This document shows positions 1-9,800 of a DNA stretch of 64,000 bases, piece by piece. Position numbers and translations under genes: made by a program. The stretch is from CAZELM01 sp964512995 (GTDB lineage: Bacteria; CSSED10-310). The notes beneath the pieces were generated by a model. That model saw nothing but the letters and a program-made list of their open reading frames with translations, had not been told where the DNA came from and did no database searches. The stretch covers positions 62,001-126,000 of the forward strand of contig CAZELM010000003.1 in assembly GCA_964512995.1 (NCBI GenBank), written 5' to 3'. How positions within the stretch are numbered: the first letter of the stretch is position 1; each line of letters begins with the position of its first letter.

Positions 1-201
1 TTATCAAGGGATACGGATCCACATGTGAAAATTGGCGCAACATTTGCCATTAATGAGAACTTTTATATTCATGGCGGATGGGATGATATATTACTCCATG
101 ATCGGGATCGGGATAATGTTTTCTGGGGAGCGGGTTTCCGCATTGAAGACAAAGATTTGAAATATTTAATGGGTTTTCTGCCATTGGTTTCAGGCTCTTG
201 A
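1..201 (+). CDS. MCE/MlaD-family protein, C-terminal fragment
   Basis: An open frame enters from the left edge and stops at TGA 199-201, leaving the last 66 residues. The end resembles the C terminus of MCE (MlaD-type) lipid-transport proteins, where an outer-membrane-style beta segment is followed by a closing 'DLKYLMGFLPL' stretch; here 'GGWDDILL', 'GAGFRIEDKDLKYL' and 'FLPL' are visible. MCE proteins bind phospholipid in the periplasm and work with an ABC importer that keeps the outer membrane asymmetric. The MCE domain lies outside the window, so the family call rests on the tail alone. ispF follows after 21 bases. Confidence 0.5.
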   Translation, partial: LSRDTDPHVKIGATFAINENFYIHGGWDDILLHDRDRDNVFWGAGFRIEDKDLKYLMGFLPLVSGS

Positions 202-222
202 TAGTGAAAGAATAATGTCAAT

Positions 223-720
223 ATGGAAGCGAAGTGGGATTATCGGATTGGTATCGGCTTTGATGCACATCGTTTTTGCATGGGCCGACGTTTGATTTTG
301 GGAGGCATTGAGATTCCATTTGATAGAGGTTTACAGGGGCATTCTGATGCAGATGCGCTGATTCATGCGATCATTGATGCAATTTTGGGAGCTGTGAATG
401 GTGGCGATATCGGAATTTTGTTCCCAGATAGCGATCCCCAATATAAGGATATCGCCAGTACTGATCTCCTCAGGCAGATTACAACCATCGTCGCCGCACG
501 ACACGCCGTAATTACAGGAATTGACTGCGTGGTGATCGCAGAACAACCGAAAATCAGAGACCATGCTGAAGAAATGAAACAGACGATAGGGCGAATTTTG
601 AAAATTGATCCAGAATGCATCAGCATAAAAGGTAAAACAACAGAAGGAATGGGCTTTACTGGCAGAAGTGAAGGAATTGCGGTTCAGGCGGTGGTGATGA
701 TCCGAATTTTAAATCCATGA
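223..720 (+). CDS. ispF: 2-C-methyl-D-erythritol 2,4-cyclodiphosphate synthase
   Basis: The 165-residue protein has the normal IspF length. The enzyme cyclises 4-diphosphocytidyl-methylerythritol 2-phosphate with release of CMP, the fifth step of the non-mevalonate isoprenoid pathway in the cytoplasm. The zinc-binding D14-x-H16 in 'GIGFDAHRF' is visible, followed by 'GHSDADALIHAIIDA' with H48 as the third expected metal ligand, the flexible-loop motif 'GDIGILFPDSD', and the C-terminal 'KGKTTEGMGFTGR'. The start at ATG 223 has only a weak ribosome site. ispD, its frequent partner, is not in view. rlmB begins a few bases after the stop, so the two are probably co-transcribed. Confidence 0.95.
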   Translation: MEAKWDYRIGIGFDAHRFCMGRRLILGGIEIPFDRGLQGHSDADALIHAIIDAILGAVNGGDIGILFPDSDPQYKDIASTDLLRQITTIVAARHAVITGIDCVVIAEQPKIRDHAEEMKQTIGRILKIDPECISIKGKTTEGMGFTGRSEGIAVQAVVMIRILNP

Positions 721-727
721 GGTGATC

Positions 728-1507
728 ATGAATAACCGATCTGAAAATATTATATTCGGCCGGCATCCGGTGAGTGCTTTTCTGGAGCGAAAGTTATCAG
801 ATGTGGAGAAAATATGGCTTCTAACAAATATTAAATGCCCTGAAAAACTACGAAACCAAATTAGAATGGCACAAAAATCAGGAGCGGTAGTTCAGTATGT
901 AGATCGGAAAACACTGGACAGGCTAACAGACGGTGCCGTACATCAGGGAGTTGTTATTCGAATTGCGAGTTGTCGAATTTGGCAATTCCAGGAGTGGTCG
1001 GCATCTTTAGATCCGTTGAGTCCACATTCGGTGGTGATTATTTTGGATGGCATCCAGGATCCGAGAAATTTGGGCGCTATTTTTCGATCGGCGGCAGCTG
1101 CTGATGTGGATGGAGTGATCTTTCCAAATAGAAAAAATTCGCCACTTTCTGCGGTTGCGATGAAAACTTCTGCGGGTGCACTGGATCAGATACCAGCAAT
1201 CCGAATCGCAAATATCTCCAATACGCTGCATGCGATCAAAGACATGGGATACTGGTTAATTGGTATCAGTGAAAAAAGCGAGAAAAAGCTATATGAGGAT
1301 GTGATTCCTGCCAGAGTGGCTTTTCTTTTTGGGGGCGAGGATCGCGGGATTCGGCAAATTAATATCGATATTTGCGATGAACTGCGCATGATCCCTATGA
1401 CCGGTCCTGCAGGATCCTTGAATGTTTCGGCTGCCGCGGCAATAGTATTATATGAATATATCAGAGGGCTTGGTTGTGCCGCATCGAAATCACAAAATAA
1501 CTCTTGA
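728..1507 (+). CDS. rlmB: 23S rRNA (guanosine-2'-O-)-methyltransferase RlmB-type (SpoU family)
   Basis: This is a SpoU/TrmH-family enzyme of about 259 residues that should use S-adenosylmethionine to methylate the 2'-OH of a guanosine in 23S rRNA (G2251 in E. coli). An N-terminal substrate-binding domain begins 'IIFGRHPVSAFLE'. The knotted SPOUT domain shows 'LDGIQDPRNLGAIFRSA', 'FGGEDRGI' and 'GSLNVSAAAAI'. ATG 728 sits close behind GAGGTGA at 719-725; GTG 722 is an alternative that adds two residues. The gene lies directly behind ispF. Its last codons overlap the promoter proposed for the tRNA-tuf operon. RlmB fits better than TrmH because of the N-terminal extension. Confidence 0.88.
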   Translation: MNNRSENIIFGRHPVSAFLERKLSDVEKIWLLTNIKCPEKLRNQIRMAQKSGAVVQYVDRKTLDRLTDGAVHQGVVIRIASCRIWQFQEWSASLDPLSPHSVVIILDGIQDPRNLGAIFRSAAAADVDGVIFPNRKNSPLSAVAMKTSAGALDQIPAIRIANISNTLHAIKDMGYWLIGISEKSEKKLYEDVIPARVAFLFGGEDRGIRQINIDICDELRMIPMTGPAGSLNVSAAAAIVLYEYIRGLGCAASKSQNNS

Positions 1508-1531
1508 CTTTGTCTCCAAAAAAAATACACT
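1504..1531 (+). promoter_or_regulatory. Probable sigma-70 promoter of the tRNA-tuf operon
   Basis: TTGACT at 1504-1509 and TACACT at 1526-1531 are separated by 16 bases, a good match to a housekeeping promoter. It would start transcription near 1538, about 13 bases before tRNA-Thr. The -35 box overlaps the final codons and stop of rlmB, so the stable-RNA operon starts inside the end of the preceding gene. Confidence 0.6.
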
Positions 1532-1550
1532 ACCGACTCTGCAAACCTTT

Positions 1551-1623
1551 GCTGGCGTAGCTCAGCAGGTAGAGCAAGTGATTTGTAATCACTAGGTCGG
1601 GGGTTCAAGTCCCTCCGCCAGCT
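1551..1623 (+). tRNA. tRNA-Thr (anticodon TGT)
   Basis: The acceptor arms GCTGGCG and CGCCAGC pair fully, the anticodon loop TTTGTAA sits between AGTGA and TCACT, and the T arm carries GGTTCAAGTCC. No 3' CCA is encoded. It is the first of four tRNAs in the order Thr-Tyr-Gly-Thr ahead of tuf, the same order as the thrU-tyrU-glyT-thrT-tufB operon of E. coli. Confidence 0.97.
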
Positions 1624-1653
1624 TAGTTTTGAAATGGGATTAGAGAATTTTTT

Positions 1654-1736
1654 GGGGAGATACCCAAGTGGCCAAAGGGAGCAGACTGTAAATCTGTTGG
1701 CTAATGTCTTCGGAGGTTCGAATCCTCCTCTCCCCA
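1654..1736 (+). tRNA. tRNA-Tyr (anticodon GTA)
   Basis: This is an 83-base class II tRNA with a long variable arm, as expected for bacterial tRNA-Tyr. The acceptor arms GGGGAGA and TCTCCCC pair, and the anticodon loop CTGTAAA gives GTA. It lies 30 bases after tRNA-Thr(TGT). Confidence 0.97.
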
Positions 1737-1755
1737 GATTAAAAGGTTTAGAGAT

Positions 1756-1828
1756 GCGGGAATAGCTCAGCTGGCAGAGCATCAGCCTTCCAAGCTGAGG
1801 GTCGCGGGTTCGAATCCCGTTTCCCGCT
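1756..1828 (+). tRNA. tRNA-Gly (anticodon TCC)
   Basis: The acceptor arms GCGGGAA and TTCCCGC pair, the anticodon loop CTTCCAA lies between TCAGC and GCTGA, and the T arm has GGTTCGAATCC. It is the third tRNA of the tRNA-tuf cluster. Confidence 0.97.
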
Positions 1829-1848
1829 CTAAAAAACGCTCTAAGATC

Positions 1849-1921
1849 GCCCACGTAGCTCAGTCGGTAGAGCACCTCCTTGGTAAGGAGGAGGTCACCG
1901 GTTCAAATCCGGTCGTGGGCT
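1849..1921 (+). tRNA. tRNA-Thr (anticodon GGT)
   Basis: The acceptor arms GCCCACG and CGTGGGC pair. The anticodon stem CCTCC/GGAGG encloses TTGGTAA, giving GGT. It is the fourth tRNA and is followed by tuf after about 65 bases, completing the classic Thr-Tyr-Gly-Thr-tuf order. Confidence 0.97.
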
Positions 1922-1985
1922 CACTCTTTTATCCGGGATTGGGTAGATTCGGCAATCTCGCGGGCTTTTGAGGAGTTATTCAGTC

Positions 1986-3191
<1,206 letters not shown>

Positions 3192-3224
3192 AAGCGATTC
3201 AGGAGTAGGTAGGAGCCTTCAGTC

Positions 3225-3374
3225 ATGAGAGATAACATTATTCAAGCGTGCAGTGAATGTAAAAATCGAAATTACACGACTACACGGAATCGGAAGAAAA
3301 CGCCGGATAAACTTGTCGTCAAGAAATTTTGTCCATTTTGCAGAAAACATACAGAACATCGCCAAGTAAAATAA
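3225..3374 (+). CDS. rpmG: 50S ribosomal protein L33
   Basis: This short 49-residue gene starts at ATG 3225 with AGGAG upstream and ends at TAA 3374. The protein keeps both zinc pairs, 'CSEC' and 'CPFC', so it is the zinc-binding (C+) type of L33. The sequence 'NYTTTRNRKKTPDKL' is typical of the family. It sits between tuf and tRNA-Trp, ahead of secE, the common bacterial arrangement. Confidence 0.95.
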   Translation: MRDNIIQACSECKNRNYTTTRNRKKTPDKLVVKKFCPFCRKHTEHRQVK

Positions 3375-3420
3375 TTATCGAGTAGTTACGACGTTGCTAT
3401 ATAAAGATGTACATAAAGCT

Positions 3421-3494
3421 AGGCCAGTAGCTCTAATTGGCAGAGCGCCGGACTCCAAATCCGGATGTTGGGGGTTCGAGTCCCTCCTGGCCTG
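3421..3494 (+). tRNA. tRNA-Trp (anticodon CCA)
   Basis: The acceptor arms AGGCCAG and CTGGCCT pair. The anticodon stem CCGGA/TCCGG encloses CTCCAAA, giving CCA, and the T arm has GGGTTCGAGTCC. It lies between rpmG and secE. Confidence 0.97.
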
Positions 3495-3539
3495 CTATTT
3501 GTGTGTTCGGCAAATCGAATACGTCATGGAATGGATTTC

Positions 3540-3896
3540 ATGAAAACAAATGAGAAAAGTCAAACTGAGCCACTAGTCAATACACATTCAAAAAATCCGT
3601 CGAAAAAGAAGAATTTTTTGAATACGCTTCCTGAGAAATTTCAAAATTGGATCTCCTTCTTCAAGGATGTCAGAGTGGAGATGAAAAAGGTAACGTGGCC
3701 TCCCCGAAAAGAAGTGATCGGATCCACAACCGCTCTCATCGTTGCAACGGTTATGATCGCTTTGTTCCTGGGAGTTGCGGATCTTGTATTGGGAAAGGGA
3801 ATTGAGCCGGCACTATCAGGGAATCCCGATGCTTGGTCGTTCGCCACATTGGGCTTGTTTGCATTTATTCTTTTCTGGGTATACAAATCCAATTAA
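3540..3896 (+). CDS. secE: Preprotein translocase subunit SecE
   Basis: The protein has about 118 residues from ATG 3540, which has a weak GGA ahead of it. SecE clamps the SecY channel in the inner membrane. The conserved amphipathic helix and hinge 'VRVEMKKVTWPPRKE' (45-58) precede the essential membrane helix (about 62-84). Unusually, a second hydrophobic stretch, 'FATLGLFAFILFW' (about 101-113), follows and ends the protein, whereas most single-helix SecE proteins stop soon after the first. The N terminus is long, polar and lysine-rich. nusG follows, the usual pairing. A start at 3531 would add three residues. Confidence 0.9.
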   Translation: MKTNEKSQTEPLVNTHSKNPSKKKNFLNTLPEKFQNWISFFKDVRVEMKKVTWPPRKEVIGSTTALIVATVMIALFLGVADLVLGKGIEPALSGNPDAWSFATLGLFAFILFWVYKSN

Positions 3897-3942
3897 TAAA
3901 ATGAGCCATTAAAATCTATAAAGTTAAGCGAGGTATTTCAAG

Positions 3943-4473
3943 ATGGCGAAACGTTGGTACGCCGTCCATGTTTATTCTGGATTCGAAGAAAAGGTCAAAT
4001 TGAGCATAGAACAGCAGATCAAAGCTAAAAATCTTGAAGATCAAATTGATAGTATTTTGATCCCAGTGGAAAATGTCGTTGATTTTAAAAAAGGGAAACG
4101 ACAGATTTCGAAGAAAAGCTTTTTCCCTGGTTATATTTTGATTCATATGGAAATGTCGGAAGCATTGTGGTATTTGATTAAAAATACGCCCAAAGTTACC
4201 GATTTTATTAGTTCAGGTCAAAAACCAGCCGCTCTTTCTGATCGGGAAGTTGACAATATCCGCAAACAAATGCAGGCAGGTATCGAGAAACCAAAGCCCA
4301 GAATCCGATTCCAAAAAGGCGAGCGAGTTCGGATTACTGAAGGCGCATTTGCAAATTTTAATGGCACTGTCGAAGAGGTTAACCAGGAAAAGAGCCGATT
4401 GAAAGTAATGGTCAGCATTTTCGGCCGAGCAACAGCCGTTGATGTGGACTTTTCACAAGTAGAAAGCTCTTGA
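3943..4473 (+). CDS. nusG: Transcription termination/antitermination factor NusG
   Basis: The 176-residue NusG has an N-terminal NGN domain opening 'RWYAVHVYSGFEEKV', a 'KSFFPGYILI' core strand, and a C-terminal KOW domain around 'GERVRITEGAFANFNGTV'. NusG binds the clamp of RNA polymerase, suppresses pausing, and links to Rho or ribosomal protein S10. It follows secE and precedes rplK, as in most bacteria. No inserted domain is present. Confidence 0.97.
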   Translation: MAKRWYAVHVYSGFEEKVKLSIEQQIKAKNLEDQIDSILIPVENVVDFKKGKRQISKKSFFPGYILIHMEMSEALWYLIKNTPKVTDFISSGQKPAALSDREVDNIRKQMQAGIEKPKPRIRFQKGERVRITEGAFANFNGTVEEVNQEKSRLKVMVSIFGRATAVDVDFSQVESS

Positions 4474-4514
4474 TGTGATTTAAATAAATCTGATGAGTAT
4501 TTTTGGAGATTGTT

Positions 4515-4943
4515 ATGGCAAAAAAGGTCGTTGCTCAAGTAAAACTTCAATGCCCGGCGGGTCGAGCTACTCCATCACCACCAGTGGGTCCAGCGTTAGG
4601 CCAACACGGTGTAAACATCATGGAATTCTGCAAGGCATTTAATGCAAGAACGGATAGTTTCGAATCTGGAATGATTATCCCTGTGTTGATAACAATTTAT
4701 GCAGATAAAACATTCACATTCGTAACAAAAACTCCGCCCACATCCGTTCTGTTAAAACAGGCAGCGGGTATTGCAAAAGCTGCTCATAAACCGAAATTTG
4801 AAAAGGTCGGAAAAGTGACGCGGAGTCAAGTTGAAGAAATCGCAAAGAAAAAATTACAGGATTTGAACGCCTATGATTTGGAAAATGCGGTGAGTACAGT
4901 CCTCGGAACGGCTAGGAGTATGGGGATTGAGGTTATTGATTAA
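4515..4943 (+). CDS. rplK: 50S ribosomal protein L11
   Basis: The 142-residue L11 starts at ATG 4515 behind GGAGAT at 4505-4510. The proline-rich N-terminal domain ('GRATPSPPVGPALGQHG') and the C-terminal rRNA-binding domain ('TKTPPTSVLLKQAAG') are intact. L11 forms the stalk base where elongation factors bind. It is the first gene of the rplK-rplA-rplJ-rplL run. Confidence 0.97.
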   Translation: MAKKVVAQVKLQCPAGRATPSPPVGPALGQHGVNIMEFCKAFNARTDSFESGMIIPVLITIYADKTFTFVTKTPPTSVLLKQAAGIAKAAHKPKFEKVGKVTRSQVEEIAKKKLQDLNAYDLENAVSTVLGTARSMGIEVID

Positions 4944-5011
4944 ATCGATAGCCGGTGGGAGTCCTGAACAATGCTGGGACGAATGGACCACGATTCACAA
5001 TGGAGGCAATG

Positions 5012-5716
5012 ATGGCGAAACACGGAAAAAAATATAATGCAGTTCAAGCAAAAGTGAAAAGCAACGAACTGTATACCTTGTCGGAAGCGTTGGAATTTTT
5101 GAAAGTGAATTCCTACACCAAATTTGATGAAACAGTCGATATTGCCATGCGGTTGGGTGTCAACCCGCGGCATGCGGATCAAATCGTACGCGGCACAGTT
5201 GTTTTACCCCATGGCACAGGAAAAACAAGTCGCGTCGTTGTGTTTGCAAAAGGAGAAAAAATAACCGAAGCTCAAGAAGCCGGAGCTGATTTTGTTGGTG
5301 GTGATGAACTGATTGAAAAAGTCACGAGCGGTTGGCTCGATTTTGATGCCGCTGTTGCAACTCCCGATATGATGGCAAAAGTTGGAAAACTCGGGAAAAT
5401 TTTGGGTCCAAGAGGATTGATGCCGAACCCAAAAACAGGGACTGTAACTTTTGAACTCGCGAATGCAATTCGGGATATTAAAGGTGGGAAAATCGCATTT
5501 CGGGTTGACAAAGCTGGTATCATTCATGCTCCTCTCGGAAAAATCTCATTCGATGTCCAGAAATTGTTCGATAATGCCAAAATCCTAATCGATAATATCA
5601 TTAAACTCAAACCAGCGACCGCAAAAGGAACCTATATACTGAATATTACTATATCTTCAACGATGGGAGTGGGATTAAAATTAGATATCCCGCAAGTCAT
5701 GAGCCTTTTCCGTTAG
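5012..5716 (+). CDS. rplA: 50S ribosomal protein L1
   Basis: L1 of about 234 residues builds the mobile L1 stalk near the E site and in many bacteria represses its own operon by binding the L11-L1 mRNA. ATG 5012 is chosen because GGAGG lies at 5002-5006; the longer frame from 4955 has no family match. The diagnostic 'GKLGKILGPRGLMPNPKTGTV' region (partly quoted) and 'KGGKIAFRVDKAGIIHAPLGK' lie in the middle. Confidence 0.97.
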   Translation: MAKHGKKYNAVQAKVKSNELYTLSEALEFLKVNSYTKFDETVDIAMRLGVNPRHADQIVRGTVVLPHGTGKTSRVVVFAKGEKITEAQEAGADFVGGDELIEKVTSGWLDFDAAVATPDMMAKVGKLGKILGPRGLMPNPKTGTVTFELANAIRDIKGGKIAFRVDKAGIIHAPLGKISFDVQKLFDNAKILIDNIIKLKPATAKGTYILNITISSTMGVGLKLDIPQVMSLFR

Positions 5717-5755
5717 TTTTGGGTTCTGATTTTATAAGAGAAAGGAATAAGGGAC

Positions 5756-6274
5756 ATGAAACGAACTGATAAAGAATCGAAAGTCACGGAGTTACACAAG
5801 GAATTCATACAAGCAAAATCGGCTGTGCTTATGGATTATCAAGGAATGAACGTCGCCGAACTAACTGAGATGAGGAAGAAATTGCGGGAAGTTTCGGTCG
5901 AATTCCGGATCATCAAGAACACACTTTCCAAAATTGCGACTAATGACACATCGATAACAGGGTTGAACCCGTTTTTGAGAGGCACTACAGCAATCGCTAT
6001 CAGTAAAAAAGATTCGATCGCCGGAATAAAAATCCTCGATAAAATGGTCAAGGAATACCCAAAATTACGATATAAAGTCGCGGTCATTGAAGGTGGCCTC
6101 GTCGATAAAGTAGATATCCCCAAATACGTAGATCTTCCACCCAGAGAGATCCTTCTCGGGAAATTATTGGGAACCGCCCAAGCTCCAGTTGCTGGATTCA
6201 TGCGCGTTTTATCCGGTACTCTTACCGGTTTGTTAAATGTTATGAATGGAATTAAGGAATCAAAATCAGAATAA
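5756..6274 (+). CDS. rplJ: 50S ribosomal protein L10
   Basis: The 172-residue L10 anchors the L7/L12 dimers to the stalk base. The rRNA-binding globular part includes 'YQGMNVAELTEMRKKLRE' and 'FRIIKNTLSKIA', and the C-terminal helix that carries L12 follows 'QAPVAGFMRVLSGTLTGLLNV'. It lies between rplA and rplL. The 39-base gap upstream is too short for the large leader seen in E. coli. Confidence 0.96.
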   Translation: MKRTDKESKVTELHKEFIQAKSAVLMDYQGMNVAELTEMRKKLREVSVEFRIIKNTLSKIATNDTSITGLNPFLRGTTAIAISKKDSIAGIKILDKMVKEYPKLRYKVAVIEGGLVDKVDIPKYVDLPPREILLGKLLGTAQAPVAGFMRVLSGTLTGLLNVMNGIKESKSE

Positions 6275-6328
6275 CGATTCCTTTTATTGTATCGAGATCA
6301 TCTTATTCAAGTTCGGAGGAGATAGACA

Positions 6329-6715
6329 ATGGCAGCGATTACAAAAGAACAATTCCTTGAATTTATAGATAATTTGACAGTATTGGAGCTGTCCCAGATC
6401 ATTAAGGAAATGGAAACCCGTTATGGTGTGTCTGCAGCAGCTGCTCCAGTTGCCGTCGCTGCGATGCCAGGCTCTGCTGCAGTTGAAGCTGTTGCAGAGG
6501 AACAGACGGAATTTACCGTTCATCTGATCGGCCATGGAGATAAAAAAATTCAGGTTATCAAAGTCGTTCGGGAATTGACTGGATTAGGTCTCAAAGAAGC
6601 CAAGGATCTGGTTGATAATGTTCCCAAAGTTGTCAAAGAGGGTGTCAGTAAAGATGAAGCCCAAAAATTAAAGGAAAAACTGGAAGAATCTGGCGCTCAG
6701 GTTGAAATTAAATAA
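6329..6715 (+). CDS. rplL: 50S ribosomal protein L7/L12
   Basis: The 128-residue L12 has an N-terminal dimerisation helix ('FLEFIDNLTVLELSQIIKEME'), an alanine-rich hinge (about 37-60), and the C-terminal factor-binding domain with 'KKIQVIKVVRELTGLGLKEAK'. GGAGG lies ahead of ATG 6329. L12 recruits and activates the translational GTPases, including the two EF-Tu copies encoded nearby. Confidence 0.97.
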   Translation: MAAITKEQFLEFIDNLTVLELSQIIKEMETRYGVSAAAAPVAVAAMPGSAAVEAVAEEQTEFTVHLIGHGDKKIQVIKVVRELTGLGLKEAKDLVDNVPKVVKEGVSKDEAQKLKEKLEESGAQVEIK

Positions 6716-6717
6716 TT

Positions 6718-6771
6718 GTATTGTTTTACGAAACAAATGTGTAAAGAGACTGCCGTACATAGTTCGGTAGT
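6718..6771 (+). other. Two hairpins in the rplL-rpoB spacer (possible attenuator or processing site)
   Basis: Shortly after the rplL stop, ATTGTTT/AAACAAT (6720-6737) can form a 7-pair stem with loop TACG. Further on, ACTGCCG (6749-6755) pairs with CGGTAGT (6765-6771) with one G-U pair. Neither is followed by a run of T, so full termination is unlikely. In E. coli this spacer holds a partial attenuator and an RNase III site; the same role here is inference. Confidence 0.4.
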
Positions 6772-6804
6772 TAAACATGGAATTCATTCCAAGGAAGGGA
6801 TTGC

Positions 6805-9800
6805 ATGGCTGATACTAAAAGTGTCTCCCAACCTTTGAATGCGCCAAGAATCCGTCGCGATTTTTCTAAAATTGGATCTGTCATCGATGTTCCTAATTTG
6901 CTGGCCGTTCAGCAAGAATCATTCGAACGGTTTTTGCAGATGGACATGCTACCCGATGACAGATCTAATGTTGGTATGCAGGAGGTCTTTAGCGACGTTT
7001 TCCCCATCGAAAACTTCAATAAAACCGCTTCACTCGAATTTGTATCTTACGAAATTGGATCCTGGGAATGTAGTTGCGGGAAAATCAAAGGGATGCAAAA
7101 TCGATATCGATGGCGGTGTGATTGTGGTTATCATGAGGGAATCGGAGATCTTCTGAAACTACGCGAAGAAGGTAACGATCCTGGCGCATGTGACCGATGT
7201 GGTGGTATTCCCAAATATATTACATGTGATCATTGTGAAAAACGTGTTGAACTGAAATTAAAGTATGATGTTGTCGAATGTCGACAGCGTGGAAATACGT
7301 TCGCAGCATCGCTTAAAGTCATTGTTCGACTGGTTGTATGGGATGAAGATGCTGAATCGGACGTCCGTTCCATCCGAGATATTAAGGAGCAAGAGGTGTA
7401 TCTCGGTGAAATGCCTTTGATGACAGATGTAACTCTCGACCGTCAAGGCCGAATTCGTGTCGGAGATAAAAGCACGTTTGTCATCAATGGAACGGAGCGG
7501 GTTATCGTGAGTCAGATGCATCGATCTCCTGGAGTATTTTTCAAGCATGACAAAGGTCGAGGGCATGCCAGTGGAAAATTGTTGTTCTCCGCACGGATAA
7601 TTCCTTACCGCGGCTCCTGGATCGAATTCGAGTTTGATATCAATGACCTTCTATATGTCCGGATTGATCGAAAACGTAAGCTCCTTTGCACCGTTCTTCT
7701 GCGTGCATTGGGTTATGAAAGCGATGAAGAAATACTCAAGCTTTTCTACGAACCTGAAATTTTTGTTAAGAACGGTACACAATATCAGCGAAAAGTAACC
7801 CAGAGTCTGGTAGGCGAACGAATACCATGGGATATTGCTGATCCGACCAATCCTGAGAAAATCTTGTTCAAGATGGACAAGAAATTTACAAAACGATCTA
7901 TCCGGGATCTTAAAAAAGCCGGTATAGAGATTCTGGATTATTCACTCAAAGATCTCATCGGAAAAATATCACTTTCGGATGTGGTCAACATGGAAACTGG
8001 CGAAATAATCGTAGAATGCAATGAAGAGATTACACTCGACAATATTCGAAAAATTGAAGCGTTAGCTCCAGGTGAACTCGAATTAGTTTCGGTCGATACC
8101 ACACCCATTGGCACTTCTCTGCATGCCACTCTCGCAAAAGATAAAATCCCAACCCGCGAAGAAGCACAGGAAGAGATTTATCGCCGGCTCCGGCCAGGTG
8201 ATCCATTAACCGCAGAGAGTGCGGCGAATCTGTTCGAGCGATTATTCTATAATCCCAAATATTATGATTTATCTGAGGTCGGCCGTCTCAAGTTAAATAA
8301 AAAAATTGGTGTTGAAGTGCCGATGGATCAGCGGACTCTACTCCCTGAAGACATTGTTGGTGTCATCCGGTATTTGCTCAATTTGAAAAACAGCCGTGGC
8401 TCCATCGATGATATCGATCATATGGGCAACCGGCGGGTTCGTGCGGTTGGCGAATTGCTCCAAAATCAATTCAGAATCGGACTTGTGCGAATGGAGAGAG
8501 CGATTCGTGAACGGATGAGTATTCCGGACCTGCAAGCGGTTATGCCACACGATCTCATCAATGCTAAACCTGTTTCTGCAGCCTTGAATGAATTTTTTGG
8601 TTCCAGTCAGCTCAGTCAGTTCATGGATCAAACGAATCCACTGGCAGAACTGACGCATAAACGCCGATTATCAGCTTTGGGGCCAGGAGGATTATCCAGA
8701 GAACGAGCAGGATTCGAAGTCAGGGATGTCCATTCGACACATTATGGCCGAATATGTCCCATTGAAACCCCTGAAGGTCCCAATGTCGGACTGATCGTTT
8801 CGCTTTCTACGTATGCCAGAGTGACACCCCATGGGTTTATCGAAACTCCATACCGCCGTGTGATCAATAGCAAAATTTCGGATGAGATCGTTTATCTCAC
8901 AGCTCTGGACGAGGATCAGGAACATAATTTGCTGGGTGGCAGGAAATATTTTATTGCCCAAGCCAGCACGCCGATCGATGAAAATGGCTGCCTGCAAGAC
9001 GAGCGCATCAACTGCCGATACGGCGGAGAACCAACCATGAATACTCCAGATAAAATGGATTTCATGGATATCAGTCCCAAACAGCTTGTTTCTGTTTCCA
9101 CTGCACTCATTCCATTTCTGGAACATGACGATGCGAATAGAGCGCTCATGGGATCCAACATGCAGAGACAAGCCGTTCCATTGCTGAAGACGGAAGCACC
9201 TCTGGTGGGAACCGGAATGGAACACATTGCAGTCCGGGATTCAGGAGTCGTGGTTCGATCAAAACGATCTGGCATCGTTGAAGCCGTTAATGCTAATCGA
9301 ATTATTGTCAGATCCGATGAATTACTGGATCCGAATGCTCCGATTCAAGACTCACCGGTTGATATCTACACACTCACCAAATTCCGACGTTCGAACCAGA
9401 ATACGTGTATCAACCAAGTTCCTATCGTACGAAGAGGACAGAGGGTTCGAGCGGGTCAAATCATCGCCGATGGTCCAGCTACCGATAATGGCGAACTCGC
9501 TCTCGGAAGAAATATCCTCGTCGCTTTTATGCCATGGCATGGCTATAATTTCGAAGATGCGATTCTGATATCTGAAAAAGTTGTCAAGGAAGATTTGTAT
9601 ACATCAATTCATATTGAATCGTTTGAAATCGAAGCCAGGGATACCAAACTCGGCACAGAAGAAATCACTCGGGATATACCCAATGTTGCCGAAGAACAGC
9701 TACGGAATCTGGATGAAAGTGGCATTATTCGGATCGGAGCCGAGGTGAAGGCTAATGACGTCCTGGTCGGGAAAATAACTCCCAAGGGCGAAACCCAATT

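Noticed and set aside
1186..1875. A 229-codon minus-strand frame across rlmB and the tRNA cluster
   Set aside because: It is antisense to four tRNAs and rlmB; phrases such as 'RDLNPRPSDYKS' and 'GGFEPPKTL' are the well-known translation artefacts of tRNA genes.
3465..3539. An N-terminal extension of secE starting inside tRNA-Trp
   Set aside because: The first residues are translated tRNA; the internal ATG at 3540 gives a normal SecE.
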